DNA of 46,098 bases from an uncultured Eubacteriales bacterium. GTDB lineage: Bacteria; Bacillota; Clostridia; Peptostreptococcales; Anaerovoracaceae. Below, piece by piece: positions 16,398 through 26,199 of this stretch. The notes beneath the pieces are model-generated. The model did no database searches and had not been told where the DNA came from. It saw only the letters and a list, made by a program, of their open reading frames with translations. The DNA lies in contig CADBJW010000022.1 in the NCBI GenBank assembly GCA_902795135.1, positions 1 to 46,098 of the forward strand, read 5' to 3'. The position numbers and the translations under genes are program-made. The stretch's first letter is position 1. Each line of letters opens with the position of its first letter.

Positions 16398-19300
16398 ATG
16401 TGTAAGGGAAAGCGAAAAGCCGTATCTAAAATTACGGCTGTTCTTCTTGCCATGATGATGGTGGTCACCTTTGTGCCGACCTTTGCGTTCGCTGGGGAGA
16501 CAGGCACCGGTGACGAACAGGCCGGGCCACCAGATCAGGTAGAACCCCTAATGGATGAATCGACCGACCAGTCTTTGGAGGATGAGGACGAGGGCATCGA
16601 GTCGTCTGAAGAAGCAACAACTACCGAGGCCGGTGAAGACGAGCAGGTGCCTGCGGAAACAGAGCAGGCTTCAACGGAATCCGGCGCAAAAGCTTCGGCC
16701 ATGTCCGTGGAACCGTTATCGCTTACTGAGGAACAGGAAGAATTGAGAGGGTCCGGGACGGCAGAGGATCCGTATCTGATCGGAACCGAGGAGGAACTGC
16801 GTGCGTTTGCAGAGATGGCGACAGCGAGCAACTTTGCAGGCTGCGCCAAGCTAACGGCCGATATAGAATTGAACGGCACATGGACGTCGATTGCGCCACC
16901 AGGTGGATATGCAACAGAGGCATATAGTGGAGTCTTTGATGGTGACGGACACAAAATTTCCGGATTAAATATTAGCGCTTCTGCAACAAATCAGGGCCTC
17001 TTTGGTTTGATTAACGGTGCGACAATCAAGAATCTGAAGGTGGAAGGAAGTGTTTCCTCCTCAAAAGCATATGTGGGGGGAATTGTCGGTAAGGTTCAGA
17101 AAGGAACCATTCAGAACTGTTCATTCGAAGGAACCGTCAGCACAGATGTAAAAACGACAAGTGGCTGGGTTGGCGGCATCACCGGATATGGTGGCAATGG
17201 TGGAGCGAATACCGCAACAATTACAGGTTGTGTTAATAAGGCAACTGTAAGTGGAGGCGTTGCAGGTGGAATTGCAGGTGGAATCAAGCCAGGAACTGTT
17301 TCTGACTGCTACAACAAAGGGTCCATCAATGGTGTCAAAAAATCAGGTGGAATCGTATGTTGGGCGCAAAACCCACTGACGGTAAGTAACTGCTATAACA
17401 TCGGTGCTATTTCTGAATCCAGCACGGACCAGCATGCTGATATTGTAGCGTTCCAAATGGCATCAACCTCGTTTGAAAACTGCTTCTATCAGGAAGGTGG
17501 GAATTTATACAACAACGCAAATGCCAACCCAAAGAGTGAGACCAACTGCGGCGTTATCAACAAGGCAACGCTTTTGAGCGATTTGAACAGTACCGCCTTT
17601 GCGGCAGACACAAACAACATCAATAACGGATATCCGATCCTCGCCTGGGAAGGCGGCGCAGCACCGCAGCCGAAGGATCCAAAGATCAAAATCACAGGCA
17701 ATGCACCGCTGTACATGACAAATTCCGGAAGTCCTGCAAACGGAAAGCTCACAATCAGCTTTGTGGATATGGATGCGCAGGGAATCCAGTGGAGCATTGA
17801 ATCCGGATCTGACGTCATCCGCATCAGCGAAGCAGACGACGCAGGCGACAATAACATTTCACAGGTCGTTACCCCGCTGAAGGCAGGAAAGGCAACCGTG
17901 AAGGCACAGACGGCAGATGGAACATATACGGATGAAGCGGAAATCTCCGTCTATCCTCATATCACAACGATTTCAATGAATGGAAATCCGATTGCCGGAG
18001 AAGAGTACAGTGTAGATGTTTCAACATATAGCTATGGTGCTTACGATTACGACCAGTTCCCGGCTCTGGAAACCTTCACATGGAAATATTTCGATTCGAG
18101 AAATGATTATCAGAGCAATCCTTCAGGTGGTACCGTCATTAAGGGCAAAGGCCCTACGATTACCGTACCGGCAGAACTGGCCGGAAAGTGGCTGACGGTA
18201 ACGCTGCAATTCAAAGGCGAAAACAAAACACCTGGAACGCCGTACGGTAAAGACATACTGAGTGAACGCGTGCCGGTAACCGGTGCATCGATCGAAGGTG
18301 CAACGGCGTCTGAAGGTGGCCTTACAGCGGTAACTGGAACGACGCTTAAGGCAGTTGCAACCGGCGATGCAGACAAGACGCCAACAAACGTGACCTATCA
18401 GTGGGCTGAGAAAGCAGCTGACGCAGCTGACTTTACCGATATCGAAGGCGCAACGGGACAGACGTATAAGGTGCCGGACAAGAGCGCTTCATTGAATAAA
18501 GAATACAGAGTTACGATCAAAGGCGAAAATGACAGCACGGCGACTTCCGAGGCTGTCAAGATCACAGAATTATCCGAAGCTGCACAGGCAGCCGCTCAGG
18601 ATGAAAACGTATTGAAGGAAGCCATCGGTAAGTATGATGGTATGTCCAAGCTGACGCCGAAGTTTGGGGAAAACGACAATAACGTGGCGAAGTTCCTGCA
18701 GGCGGATCTCGCGGCCAAAGGCTATGAAGGAATCGCCGTCAAAGTAAAGGATGTTGCCTCGGGCAGCAATCATAACGGCGTTGCGGCGATTGCAGAGAAT
18801 GGTGACATTACCTGGTTCTACCCTGCAGCCGGTGTGGATCCGACAGGGATTTGGCAGATGCCTTACAGCAACATGGCGTATGCCCGATTCGAAGTGACAT
18901 TCACCTTGACAAAGGGTGATGCGGAATCTGAAATGACGAAAAACGTCGACCTGAACTGGGATGCAGACAAGCTTTGCGAATACCTGCAGCAGAACGTTCT
19001 GGATGCAATCACTTGGAATACGATCAAGGGAGATAATACCGGTGAGCTGACAGCGCTCAGCAATCTGAGCCTACCGGTTTATCCAAAGGATCTGGATTCG
19101 AAGCTCATCAGCATGACTTGGACATCCGACAACCCGGATGCAATCGAAATCAAAGATCCTACCGGCAATGCAGATCAGGTCGCATATGGCGATCGCATTG
19201 GTAAGGTAAAGCGTGGCACCGAGGATAAGACAGCCAAACTGACGGTCAACATCAGCTATGCAAAAATCGAGGATGGAGATACTCCAACGAAAAACGCCGT

Positions 19301-20945
19301 GGCACAGCTGAAGAAAGAGTTCAATATAACAGTACCGGCCTATACCCAGGAAGAAATCGAGGAACTGGTCACCAATGAACTGAACCAGAAAATCGATACT
19401 GCACTGGAGGAGAAAGGCCTGAGAGATTACACGACCAAGCAGCCAATCGATGCGGATAACGTCACAGGCGACATTCAGTTCCCAACGACAACAGACCTTA
19501 AAATCGACGGCAGTGTGCAGCCGGTAACCATTACCAGCAACAATCCAGAGGTCATCGACTATCCAAGAGATAAAAATGACCAGACAAAACCACAGAAAAA
19601 CGCAGCCAGAGTATACGTTTATCGACTGCTCCCTGGCAGCGAAGCACAGGATGTAACCCTCACCATGACCATTACGGACAACGAAACCGGCGTAGCGGTC
19701 AGCAGAAAGTTCCCAGTGAAAGTACAGCCGTTGACCGAGGAAGAAATCAATGATGCGAAGGCATTCATGACAAAGGCCGTGAAAGAGTACTGGGAAGGCT
19801 TAAAGGGAACCAATACGGATCCGGCAAAGGTTTCTTCGAACCTGACACCGTTCCAGGAAATTCAGATGAAGGAAGACGGCTCCCTCGGTTACGCATATAA
19901 GGATACTGATGTAACGGACGGTGGAATCAAGGCAGACCGGTATGTGGAAGAACTGACCGGGGCAGACAGCGATTACCGCAGGTTCAATCTGTCCGACAAC
20001 ACATACATCAATGACGATTCACTGACGTTAAAAGAAAACCTTCCGGAAAAGGGCGCGAAGGTAACCATCGACAGCTACCTGACGCACGCGGTATACGGTG
20101 ACTATTACACCAAGTACAAAGCCGCTGGAAACACGGAAGCAGCCGAACTGTTCAAGCCGTTCTACCGGCAGCATGCGGAAGTGACGATCACCATTCAGGG
20201 ACCGCACGTCCACAAACTGGTGCACTATAACGCAAAAGCCGCGACGGCTACGGCAGATGGAAACACTGAGTACTGGCTCTGTCCTGGATGCGGCAAGTAC
20301 TTTGCCGATGAAAACGGAACCAAGGAACTGACAAAGGCAGACGTCACGATCGCGAAGAAAGGGACAACGCCAAAGAAGGGAAGCAGCACAACAAAGAACA
20401 ATGCTGCCAAGAGTAACACTCCTGCCAAGACGGGCACCGTTCTGAACAGCGGCAACAGCTCCTATACCGTTACTTCAGCCGACAAGAAGAATCCGACGGT
20501 TGCGCTGAAGAGCACAAAGGCCAAAGGCACGCTGACGGTTCCGGCAACCGTTACCGTTGGAGGCGTCAAGTACAAAGTCACCGCCATTGCACCAAAGGCA
20601 TTCTTCAAGAACAAGAAGCTCAAGAAGGTCAATGTCGGCTCAAACATTATAACCATCGGAAGCCAGGCTTTCAGCAAGTGCAAGAAGCTCAAGAAGGTTA
20701 CGATCGGTCCAAATGTTACAACGATTGGATCCAAGTGCTTCGCAGGAAGCAAGAAACTGAAGACCCTGACCGTGAAATCCACCAAACTGACCAAGAGCGG
20801 TGTGAAGAACTCACTGAAAAAGTCAAAAGTCAAGAGGGTCAAAGTAAAAGTTGGCAGCAAGAAGTTGAACAAGCAGTATGTGAAGAAGTACAAGAAATTC
20901 TTCACGAAGAAGAACTGCGGAAAGAAAGTAAAAGTTAAGAGATAA
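16398..20945 (+). CDS. Large secreted surface protein: GLUG-type repeats, Ig-like domains, basic BspA-type leucine-rich C-terminus
   Basis: 1515 residues. The start is ATG 16398, 7 bases after GAGGAGG; ATG 16392 is too close to it. A signal peptide ends near residue 30 (VPTFAFA). Then come an acidic linker (30-110), a GLUG-like beta region (about 120-400; repeats such as GGIVGKVQKGTIQNCSFEG), bacterial Ig-like modules (about 425-640), atrophied-Ig-like segments to about 1260 and a small CPGCGKYF knuckle near 1290. The tail (1353-1515) has LRR_5/BspA-like repeats (KKLKKVTIGPNVTTIGS) ending in CGKKVKVKR. No sortase motif or membrane anchor; the lysine-rich tail may hold the protein on the wall. 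First gene behind the B12 riboswitch; its stop overlaps the next ATG by one base. A role in corrinoid capture or adhesion is inferred. Confidence 0.85.
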   Translation: MCKGKRKAVSKITAVLLAMMMVVTFVPTFAFAGETGTGDEQAGPPDQVEPLMDESTDQSLEDEDEGIESSEEATTTEAGEDEQVPAETEQASTESGAKASAMSVEPLSLTEEQEELRGSGTAEDPYLIGTEEELRAFAEMATASNFAGCAKLTADIELNGTWTSIAPPGGYATEAYSGVFDGDGHKISGLNISASATNQGLFGLINGATIKNLKVEGSVSSSKAYVGGIVGKVQKGTIQNCSFEGTVSTDVKTTSGWVGGITGYGGNGGANTATITGCVNKATVSGGVAGGIAGGIKPGTVSDCYNKGSINGVKKSGGIVCWAQNPLTVSNCYNIGAISESSTDQHADIVAFQMASTSFENCFYQEGGNLYNNANANPKSETNCGVINKATLLSDLNSTAFAADTNNINNGYPILAWEGGAAPQPKDPKIKITGNAPLYMTNSGSPANGKLTISFVDMDAQGIQWSIESGSDVIRISEADDAGDNNISQVVTPLKAGKATVKAQTADGTYTDEAEISVYPHITTISMNGNPIAGEEYSVDVSTYSYGAYDYDQFPALETFTWKYFDSRNDYQSNPSGGTVIKGKGPTITVPAELAGKWLTVTLQFKGENKTPGTPYGKDILSERVPVTGASIEGATASEGGLTAVTGTTLKAVATGDADKTPTNVTYQWAEKAADAADFTDIEGATGQTYKVPDKSASLNKEYRVTIKGENDSTATSEAVKITELSEAAQAAAQDENVLKEAIGKYDGMSKLTPKFGENDNNVAKFLQADLAAKGYEGIAVKVKDVASGSNHNGVAAIAENGDITWFYPAAGVDPTGIWQMPYSNMAYARFEVTFTLTKGDAESEMTKNVDLNWDADKLCEYLQQNVLDAITWNTIKGDNTGELTALSNLSLPVYPKDLDSKLISMTWTSDNPDAIEIKDPTGNADQVAYGDRIGKVKRGTEDKTAKLTVNISYAKIEDGDTPTKNAVAQLKKEFNITVPAYTQEEIEELVTNELNQKIDTALEEKGLRDYTTKQPIDADNVTGDIQFPTTTDLKIDGSVQPVTITSNNPEVIDYPRDKNDQTKPQKNAARVYVYRLLPGSEAQDVTLTMTITDNETGVAVSRKFPVKVQPLTEEEINDAKAFMTKAVKEYWEGLKGTNTDPAKVSSNLTPFQEIQMKEDGSLGYAYKDTDVTDGGIKADRYVEELTGADSDYRRFNLSDNTYINDDSLTLKENLPEKGAKVTIDSYLTHAVYGDYYTKYKAAGNTEAAELFKPFYRQHAEVTITIQGPHVHKLVHYNAKAATATADGNTEYWLCPGCGKYFADENGTKELTKADVTIAKKGTTPKKGSSTTKNNAAKSNTPAKTGTVLNSGNSSYTVTSADKKNPTVALKSTKAKGTLTVPATVTVGGVKYKVTAIAPKAFFKNKKLKKVNVGSNIITIGSQAFSKCKKLKKVTIGPNVTTIGSKCFAGSKKLKTLTVKSTKLTKSGVKNSLKKSKVKRVKVKVGSKKLNKQYVKKYKKFFTKKNCGKKVKVKR

Positions 20946-23326
20946 TGACCCATAAGAAGGTACTTCTTACAATAATGTATGCGGTGCTGACGATTCTCGT
21001 CGGCACTGCATATATGCATGTTAAAACAGATCCGGTTTTTGCGGAAACGACATCCTCCGAAACAGAAATATTTGTTGTGTTTGAGGATCAGCAAAACAGC
21101 GAGGAAGCAGTGGATCTGGCATTAGACGCATTGGCAGATGATGTGGATGTAGAATCTGCGGAAGAAGTGGTCGATGCCGTTGCCGACGACGGCGCCGGGA
21201 TTTTGATCACGGTGACTGACGGAGCGAATCTGGGAGAGGCCATCGATGCGCTGAATGACACAGAAGGCGTCGCCTATGCGCAGCCCAACTATCATTACCA
21301 GATGATGGAGAAGGCACAGGAATCTTCCGTCAGTGTGAATGACGCGTATCGGAAGGACCAGTACTATTTGGATCCGTGGAACCCTTCCTTTGAAACAAAC
21401 TGCGGTGCAGGCGTCACCAATGCATGGGAATTACTCGGCGGCATCAATACCGGTGGAACGGGAAACGAAGTTGTGATCGCTGTACTGGATTCCGGCTGCC
21501 AGACGACTCATCATGATCTGGCCGCAAATATCGATACCACATATGCCTACGATGCAGTCAATCAGAAGCAGGGTGCAGGATACGTAAAGGACTCCTCCGG
21601 TCATGGGACACATGTCTGCGGAATCGCGGCAGGCGTGGCCAATAATACGGATGGGATCGCCGGCGTATCCGGCAATTACGCGAAAGTCATTCCCGTCAAT
21701 GTGTTCTCGGGGCAGTATGCGGATACGGCGGATATGGTAACGGCCTTTCGTTATCTCGAAGACCTGATGGATACCGGCAAGGTCAAGAATCTGCATGTCA
21801 TTAACATGAGCCTTGGCGGATACAACGGACCTGACGAAAACGATATCGCGCTGGAAAGCTACATCAATCGAATGCGCAGCAAGGATGTTCTGACGGTTTG
21901 CGCAGGGGGAAACGGCGATGAAAAAACCGGCAAAGCATACAAAGACAAACCGGTCTATCCGGGAGATTTTGATGGATGCCTTTGTGTAACCTCTTTGGAG
22001 CAGAATGGGACAAATAGCGAGTTTTCGGATTACAACCAGGCAAAGGACATCAGCGCACCGGGTGCCTGGATCATTTCGACGATTACCGATGAGAGGGATT
22101 CAAATTCGGCACCGGACGAAGGCTATGCGTATTTGTCGGGAACTTCTATGGCATCGCCGTTGGTTGCAGGTGTCGCGGCACTGATTTGGGCGGACAACGA
22201 TCAGCTTACGGCCGACCAGGTTTATGAATCTATCGTGGCGACGGCTGCGGAAGTCAATCCGGCGGTCAACGATCACCGTGGGGAAACCGGCAGCGCAGGT
22301 GCCATCGATGCAGCCGCAGCAATCGGTTATGCCAGAGATCACTTTGACACGAAGCGAACCAGTCTGGCGGAAGGGACAATGACCGTCGACGGGCAGGGAA
22401 TGGTCTTTGACGGAGAGGAAAAACATCCGGCAGTAACCGTCACTTGCGGCGGCAAGACATTGACCGAAGGAAAAGAATACGTCCTGAGCTACATGAACTG
22501 TATTTATCCGGGCAAGGCGCAGGTGACCGCAACCGGTATTCGTGATTACATCGGTCAAATCTCTGCGGAATATACCATCGCTAAGGCGGATCTCGCAAAG
22601 GCAGCGGTGGTTTTGGAACCGAGTGCTTTTGCTTATGACGGGGAATACCATTTCCCGGAGATCACGGTAACGATGAACGGAATGGAACTGATTTGGGGAC
22701 AGGATTACACCCCGACAGGACTGACCAACGGCATCGATTCAGGGACGCACCAGATCAAATTGACCGGAAAAGGATATTACGACGGTTCGAAAATCGTGAC
22801 CTACAAAATCGGCACGGCAGCGGCCAAAAGCAGCAAGAATGGGAATGTAAAGAAGCCAGCAGCCACCAAAGCAGTCGCTCCGGTGAAGGTCAATACGACC
22901 TTCAAGGCGGGCCAATTCACCTATCGGGTAACGACTGTAAAGGGCACGGCTCAGGTCAAACTGACCAAATCCGCTGCACGGGGGAAGGTCAGCATACCGA
23001 AAACCGTCAAGTACCGGAATCGAACTTATGCGGTTTCCGGAATCGGCACAGAGGCATTCAAGGGAAGCGCGATCACTGCACTGACCGTTACCGCGAATGT
23101 AAAAACCATCGACGCGAGAGCTTTTGCGGGATGTAAAAAACTAAAGAAAATAACGATACAGACCAAACAGTTGACCAAAGCCGGTGTGAAAGGCTCCCTG
23201 AAGGGATCGAAGGTCAAAACCATAAAGGTCAAAGTCGGTTCAAAGAAAGAGAACAAGAAGTTCAAAAAGAAGTATAAAAAAATCTTCAAAAAGAAGATTT
23301 GTGGGAAAAAAGTGAAGGTTAAGTAG
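20945..23326 (+). CDS. Secreted subtilisin-like serine protease (S8) with Ig-like repeats and basic leucine-rich tail
   Basis: 793 residues. A signal peptide (to about 30) and an I9-like propeptide (35-120, ending VAYAQPNYHY) precede the S8 domain. Catalytic residues are D182 (VLDSG), H220 (GHGTHV) and S401 (SGTSMASP), with oxyanion Asn in INMSLGG. Two MBG/YDG-like beta modules (about 478-622) and a basic LRR tail (650-793) follow. The tail is clearly related to that of the preceding protein (SKVKTIKVKVGSKK, CGKKVKVK). The ATG shares its first base with the upstream TAA, and no separate ribosome site is obvious, so translation is probably coupled. It may mature or release neighbouring surface proteins, or free protein-bound cobalamin; both are inference. 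Confidence 0.9.
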   Translation: MTHKKVLLTIMYAVLTILVGTAYMHVKTDPVFAETTSSETEIFVVFEDQQNSEEAVDLALDALADDVDVESAEEVVDAVADDGAGILITVTDGANLGEAIDALNDTEGVAYAQPNYHYQMMEKAQESSVSVNDAYRKDQYYLDPWNPSFETNCGAGVTNAWELLGGINTGGTGNEVVIAVLDSGCQTTHHDLAANIDTTYAYDAVNQKQGAGYVKDSSGHGTHVCGIAAGVANNTDGIAGVSGNYAKVIPVNVFSGQYADTADMVTAFRYLEDLMDTGKVKNLHVINMSLGGYNGPDENDIALESYINRMRSKDVLTVCAGGNGDEKTGKAYKDKPVYPGDFDGCLCVTSLEQNGTNSEFSDYNQAKDISAPGAWIISTITDERDSNSAPDEGYAYLSGTSMASPLVAGVAALIWADNDQLTADQVYESIVATAAEVNPAVNDHRGETGSAGAIDAAAAIGYARDHFDTKRTSLAEGTMTVDGQGMVFDGEEKHPAVTVTCGGKTLTEGKEYVLSYMNCIYPGKAQVTATGIRDYIGQISAEYTIAKADLAKAAVVLEPSAFAYDGEYHFPEITVTMNGMELIWGQDYTPTGLTNGIDSGTHQIKLTGKGYYDGSKIVTYKIGTAAAKSSKNGNVKKPAATKAVAPVKVNTTFKAGQFTYRVTTVKGTAQVKLTKSAARGKVSIPKTVKYRNRTYAVSGIGTEAFKGSAITALTVTANVKTIDARAFAGCKKLKKITIQTKQLTKAGVKGSLKGSKVKTIKVKVGSKKENKKFKKKYKKIFKKKICGKKVKVK

Positions 23327-23346
23327 AAAGAGAAAGGAGAAGAAGA

Positions 23347-24864
23347 ATGGAGTATTCAAAAAAGCGACGTGCCTCCAGGCTGACGGCGATTCTGCTGTCA
23401 CTGATGATGGTCGTGGTATTTATTCCGACGTTCGCATTTGCGGCGAATGCAAAGACCATTACTGTTTATATGACGGTCAGCAGTGCGGGAACGTTGGCAA
23501 AGGCAAACGACGGGAGTCTCATGGCGTCGAAAGAAGTAAAGGTAACGGATCTGGATAATGACGGTCACTTCACCTATGACGAGGCTCTGGTCGCAGCACA
23601 CAAAGCTTACAACAGCGCGGATGGATACCAGTGTTCCGCATACGTCACAAAGCTTTGGGGCGTGGAAACTGGAGGAAGCTGTCTGTTCTACGTCAACAAT
23701 GAAGGACTGCCAAACGGCGTAAAGGATGATGAAGTCAAGAACGGCGACTTCCTGACCGCGGCTGTTTTAGCGGATACAAGCTATTATTCCGACTGGTATG
23801 CTACTTTTGACGTGAACAAGAAGTCCACAACCGTAGGCAGTGCCATTACGCTGAACCTCAAGGGACATCTGGGCATGGCATACACCGATGAAGCGAAGAA
23901 ATACGTTGCACTCCCTGGCGTATCCGTGATGGATGGCAGCGGCAAAGCGTTGGGAACTACCGATGAAAAAGGTAACGTCAAAGTATCCTTCGCGCAGGCA
24001 GGCACCTACATCGTTACGGCAACAGGTGTAAAGAAAGACGCTGTCGTTTCAACTTATGGAATGTCTGGCGGCAAGACCGAAGACGGAAAGTATTATTGCA
24101 CGAACTACAGTGGAGACTATCTCTATACGGATGCAGACTACGGTGATGGACCATATCCGGCAGGTGAAATTAAGACCATCTCCATGGAAGACTGGTTTGA
24201 TCTGGAAGAGGAAGAGCAGGCAGAATATCACTTGGTCTACGCGGACAATTATGTGAACCAGTATGAAGCCTATTATCCGGTTCTTACGGATGCGCCGCTC
24301 ATTGCTCCTGCAGCGATTATCACAGTAACAAAACCAAGCATTGCCAAGGCAACCGTTACGGTCAAGAATGCCACGTACACCGGCAAGGCACTGAAGCCTG
24401 CCGTAACCGTTAAATTGGGATCCGCAACATTGAAGGCGGGAACCGATTACACAGCTGCATACAGCAATAATACAAAGGCGGGAAAAGGTAAAGTAACCGT
24501 AACCGGTAAGGGCAAATACACCGGAAGCGCTTCCAAGACATTTACCATCGCAAAGGCTGCGCAACCATTAAAGGTAACGGGTAAAACAGCGAAGATCAAG
24601 TACAAGAAGTTAAAGAAGAAAAAGCAGAAACTGGACGTATCCAAAGTACTTGCAGTAAGCGGCGCTCAGGGGAAGGTCACTTACACAAAGGTCAGTGGTA
24701 AGAAAAAGATCACCATCGACAAGAACACAGGCAAAATCACGGTTAAGAAAAAGCTGAAAAAGGGAACCTATAAGGTGAAAGTAAAAGTCAGCGCTGCCGG
24801 AAATGCAAATTACAAGGCAGGAGAAAAAACAGTGACCGTCACAATCAAGGTCAAGAAAAAATAA
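23347..24864 (+). CDS. Secreted protein with N-terminal DUF4430-like domain and basic C-terminus
   Basis: 505 residues. The signal peptide (ending VPT/IPTFAFAA near residue 29) closely resembles that of the 16398 gene product. Residues 30-165 resemble DUF4430: an initial ITVYMTV strand, KLWGVETGGSCLFYVNNEG, and a late NGDFL turn. An EF-hand-like loop DLDNDGHFTYDEAL sits inside it. A carboxypeptidase-regulatory-like sandwich (about 195-230), an MBG/YDG-like module (334-400, YTGKALKPAVTV) and a lysine-rich tail ending TIKVKKK follow. AAGGAG at 23334-23339 gives a good start. The DUF4430 call is by pattern and less secure than for the next two genes. Position in the B12 operon suggests corrinoid or cofactor binding. 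Confidence 0.75.
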   Translation: MEYSKKRRASRLTAILLSLMMVVVFIPTFAFAANAKTITVYMTVSSAGTLAKANDGSLMASKEVKVTDLDNDGHFTYDEALVAAHKAYNSADGYQCSAYVTKLWGVETGGSCLFYVNNEGLPNGVKDDEVKNGDFLTAAVLADTSYYSDWYATFDVNKKSTTVGSAITLNLKGHLGMAYTDEAKKYVALPGVSVMDGSGKALGTTDEKGNVKVSFAQAGTYIVTATGVKKDAVVSTYGMSGGKTEDGKYYCTNYSGDYLYTDADYGDGPYPAGEIKTISMEDWFDLEEEEQAEYHLVYADNYVNQYEAYYPVLTDAPLIAPAAIITVTKPSIAKATVTVKNATYTGKALKPAVTVKLGSATLKAGTDYTAAYSNNTKAGKGKVTVTGKGKYTGSASKTFTIAKAAQPLKVTGKTAKIKYKKLKKKKQKLDVSKVLAVSGAQGKVTYTKVSGKKKITIDKNTGKITVKKKLKKGTYKVKVKVSAAGNANYKAGEKTVTVTIKVKKK

Positions 24865-24877
24865 GCGTTTCGCAAAC

Positions 24878-24908
24878 GACAGATGACGGGAGTTTCCCGT
24901 CATCTGTC
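24878..24908 (+). promoter_or_regulatory. Perfect 13-bp hairpin without U-tract inside the operon
   Basis: GACAGATGACGGG (24878-24890) pairs with CCCGTCATCTGTC (24896-24908) around AGTTT. No T-run follows, so it is not a standard terminator. It may be a processing or stability element, or partial attenuator, dividing the secreted-protein genes from the membrane-protein genes. Confidence 0.6.
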
Positions 24909-24939
24909 CAATCTATTTCACGAGCAGGGAGTTACCGCA

Positions 24940-26199
24940 ATGGAGACGAAAGCAAAAAAGAAAACCTACAACATCATCATGGTCGCGCTGATTGCTGTCA
25001 TAGCAGTGTGCGGGATACTTGCCGTGGGGCATATACAGGGATGGTTTGGATCCGACAGTCAGGGTGCGGAAATCGTATCTCAGGAAATCAAAGGGGTTGT
25101 AAATATTGAACGAAGCGGGGTCGGCTATTCTCTGGAAAAAGACGTCGAACTGAAGGACGAGGATATTGTCGAAACGCGTAACGGATCGGAGGCTTCTTTT
25201 GCACTCAGCGGAAAGAATCTTTTAGCACTGAACGAGAATTCGGAACTGCAATTTCCAAAGTGCACCGACGGTGAGGTTGGAGTTCAGCTGAACCGGGGCG
25301 AATGCTTTGCAGAAATTCCGGACGCACCGGAAGCGTTTTCCGTTGCCTTTGGCAAGAATACCGCAACCATTAAGGGTACCGTCTTCTCAGTCAGCCAGCA
25401 GAAAAACAGCTCCACGCTGACCGTTTATGAGGGCGCTGTGGAAGTCGCCGCAGAAGATGGCAGCACCAATTCTGTCGAGGCGGGCCAGCAAATACTGATT
25501 TCCAGAAATGCCGATAACAAATTGCTTGTGGAGACGAGCCAAATCAAGGAAACCTATCTCAGCGATTATCTGATTGAGAAGCTTCTCGCATGCAAGACCA
25601 AAGGCCTTTGCTTTAGTGAGAAGCAGTTGAATAAGGTAATTGCCGATCGTGAAACCGAGAAGAAGGCAGAAGCAAAAGCCTTAGAGCAGGAAGCGATCAA
25701 AATTGCGGAAAGCGAACAGGCTGGAGAATCGGCGGACGTGGGAACGGGTGAAGCAGGCAGTGCCGATTCCGCAGGCAGTGACGGCACAGCGGCATCCAGC
25801 GGCGAAAGCGGCGGCGGAGTAAAAACATGCACCATTTCCATACGCTGCAAGTCGATTCTCAACAACATGGACAAACTCAAAAGCGGCAAGAACCGATACG
25901 TACCATCCAATGGCGTGATCCTTTCCACCAGTTCGGTGGAATTTCAGGATGGGGAAACCGCTTATGACGTTACGAAGCGTGCCTGCTCCGCAACCGGTAT
26001 TCAAATCGAAGCTTCCTACTCACCGATTTACGGAAGCTATTACGTGGAAGGCATCGGACACCTCTATGAATTTGACTGTGGGGAGATGTCCGGATGGTTA
26101 TATAAAGTAAATGGATGGACACCAAACTATGGCTGTTCAGAATACAAACTGAAGAACGGAGATAGTATCGTATGGGATTACACCTGCACAGGATATTAA
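24940..26199 (+). CDS. Membrane-anchored FecR-domain protein with C-terminal DUF4430
   Basis: 419 residues. ATG 24940 follows AGGGAG (24926-24931) by 8 bases; an ATG at 24883 lies within the hairpin and is rejected. A single N-terminal membrane segment (about 11-30, IIMVALIAVIAVCGILAVG) points the rest outside. Residues 40-190 form a FecR-like beta domain (NGSEASFALSGKNLLALNENS, TIKGTVFSVSQQ, VYEGAVEV). A charged helical and Ser/Gly-rich linker follows (210-285). Residues 290-419 are DUF4430-like, with GWLYKVNGWTPNYG and KLKNGDSIVWDY. DUF4430 is the domain also found as the C-terminal part of intrinsic factor and transcobalamin. The next gene starts 28 bases before its end. A cobalamin-capture role is inferred from the domain and riboswitch. 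Confidence 0.85.
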   Translation: METKAKKKTYNIIMVALIAVIAVCGILAVGHIQGWFGSDSQGAEIVSQEIKGVVNIERSGVGYSLEKDVELKDEDIVETRNGSEASFALSGKNLLALNENSELQFPKCTDGEVGVQLNRGECFAEIPDAPEAFSVAFGKNTATIKGTVFSVSQQKNSSTLTVYEGAVEVAAEDGSTNSVEAGQQILISRNADNKLLVETSQIKETYLSDYLIEKLLACKTKGLCFSEKQLNKVIADRETEKKAEAKALEQEAIKIAESEQAGESADVGTGEAGSADSAGSDGTAASSGESGGGVKTCTISIRCKSILNNMDKLKSGKNRYVPSNGVILSTSSVEFQDGETAYDVTKRACSATGIQIEASYSPIYGSYYVEGIGHLYEFDCGEMSGWLYKVNGWTPNYGCSEYKLKNGDSIVWDYTCTGY

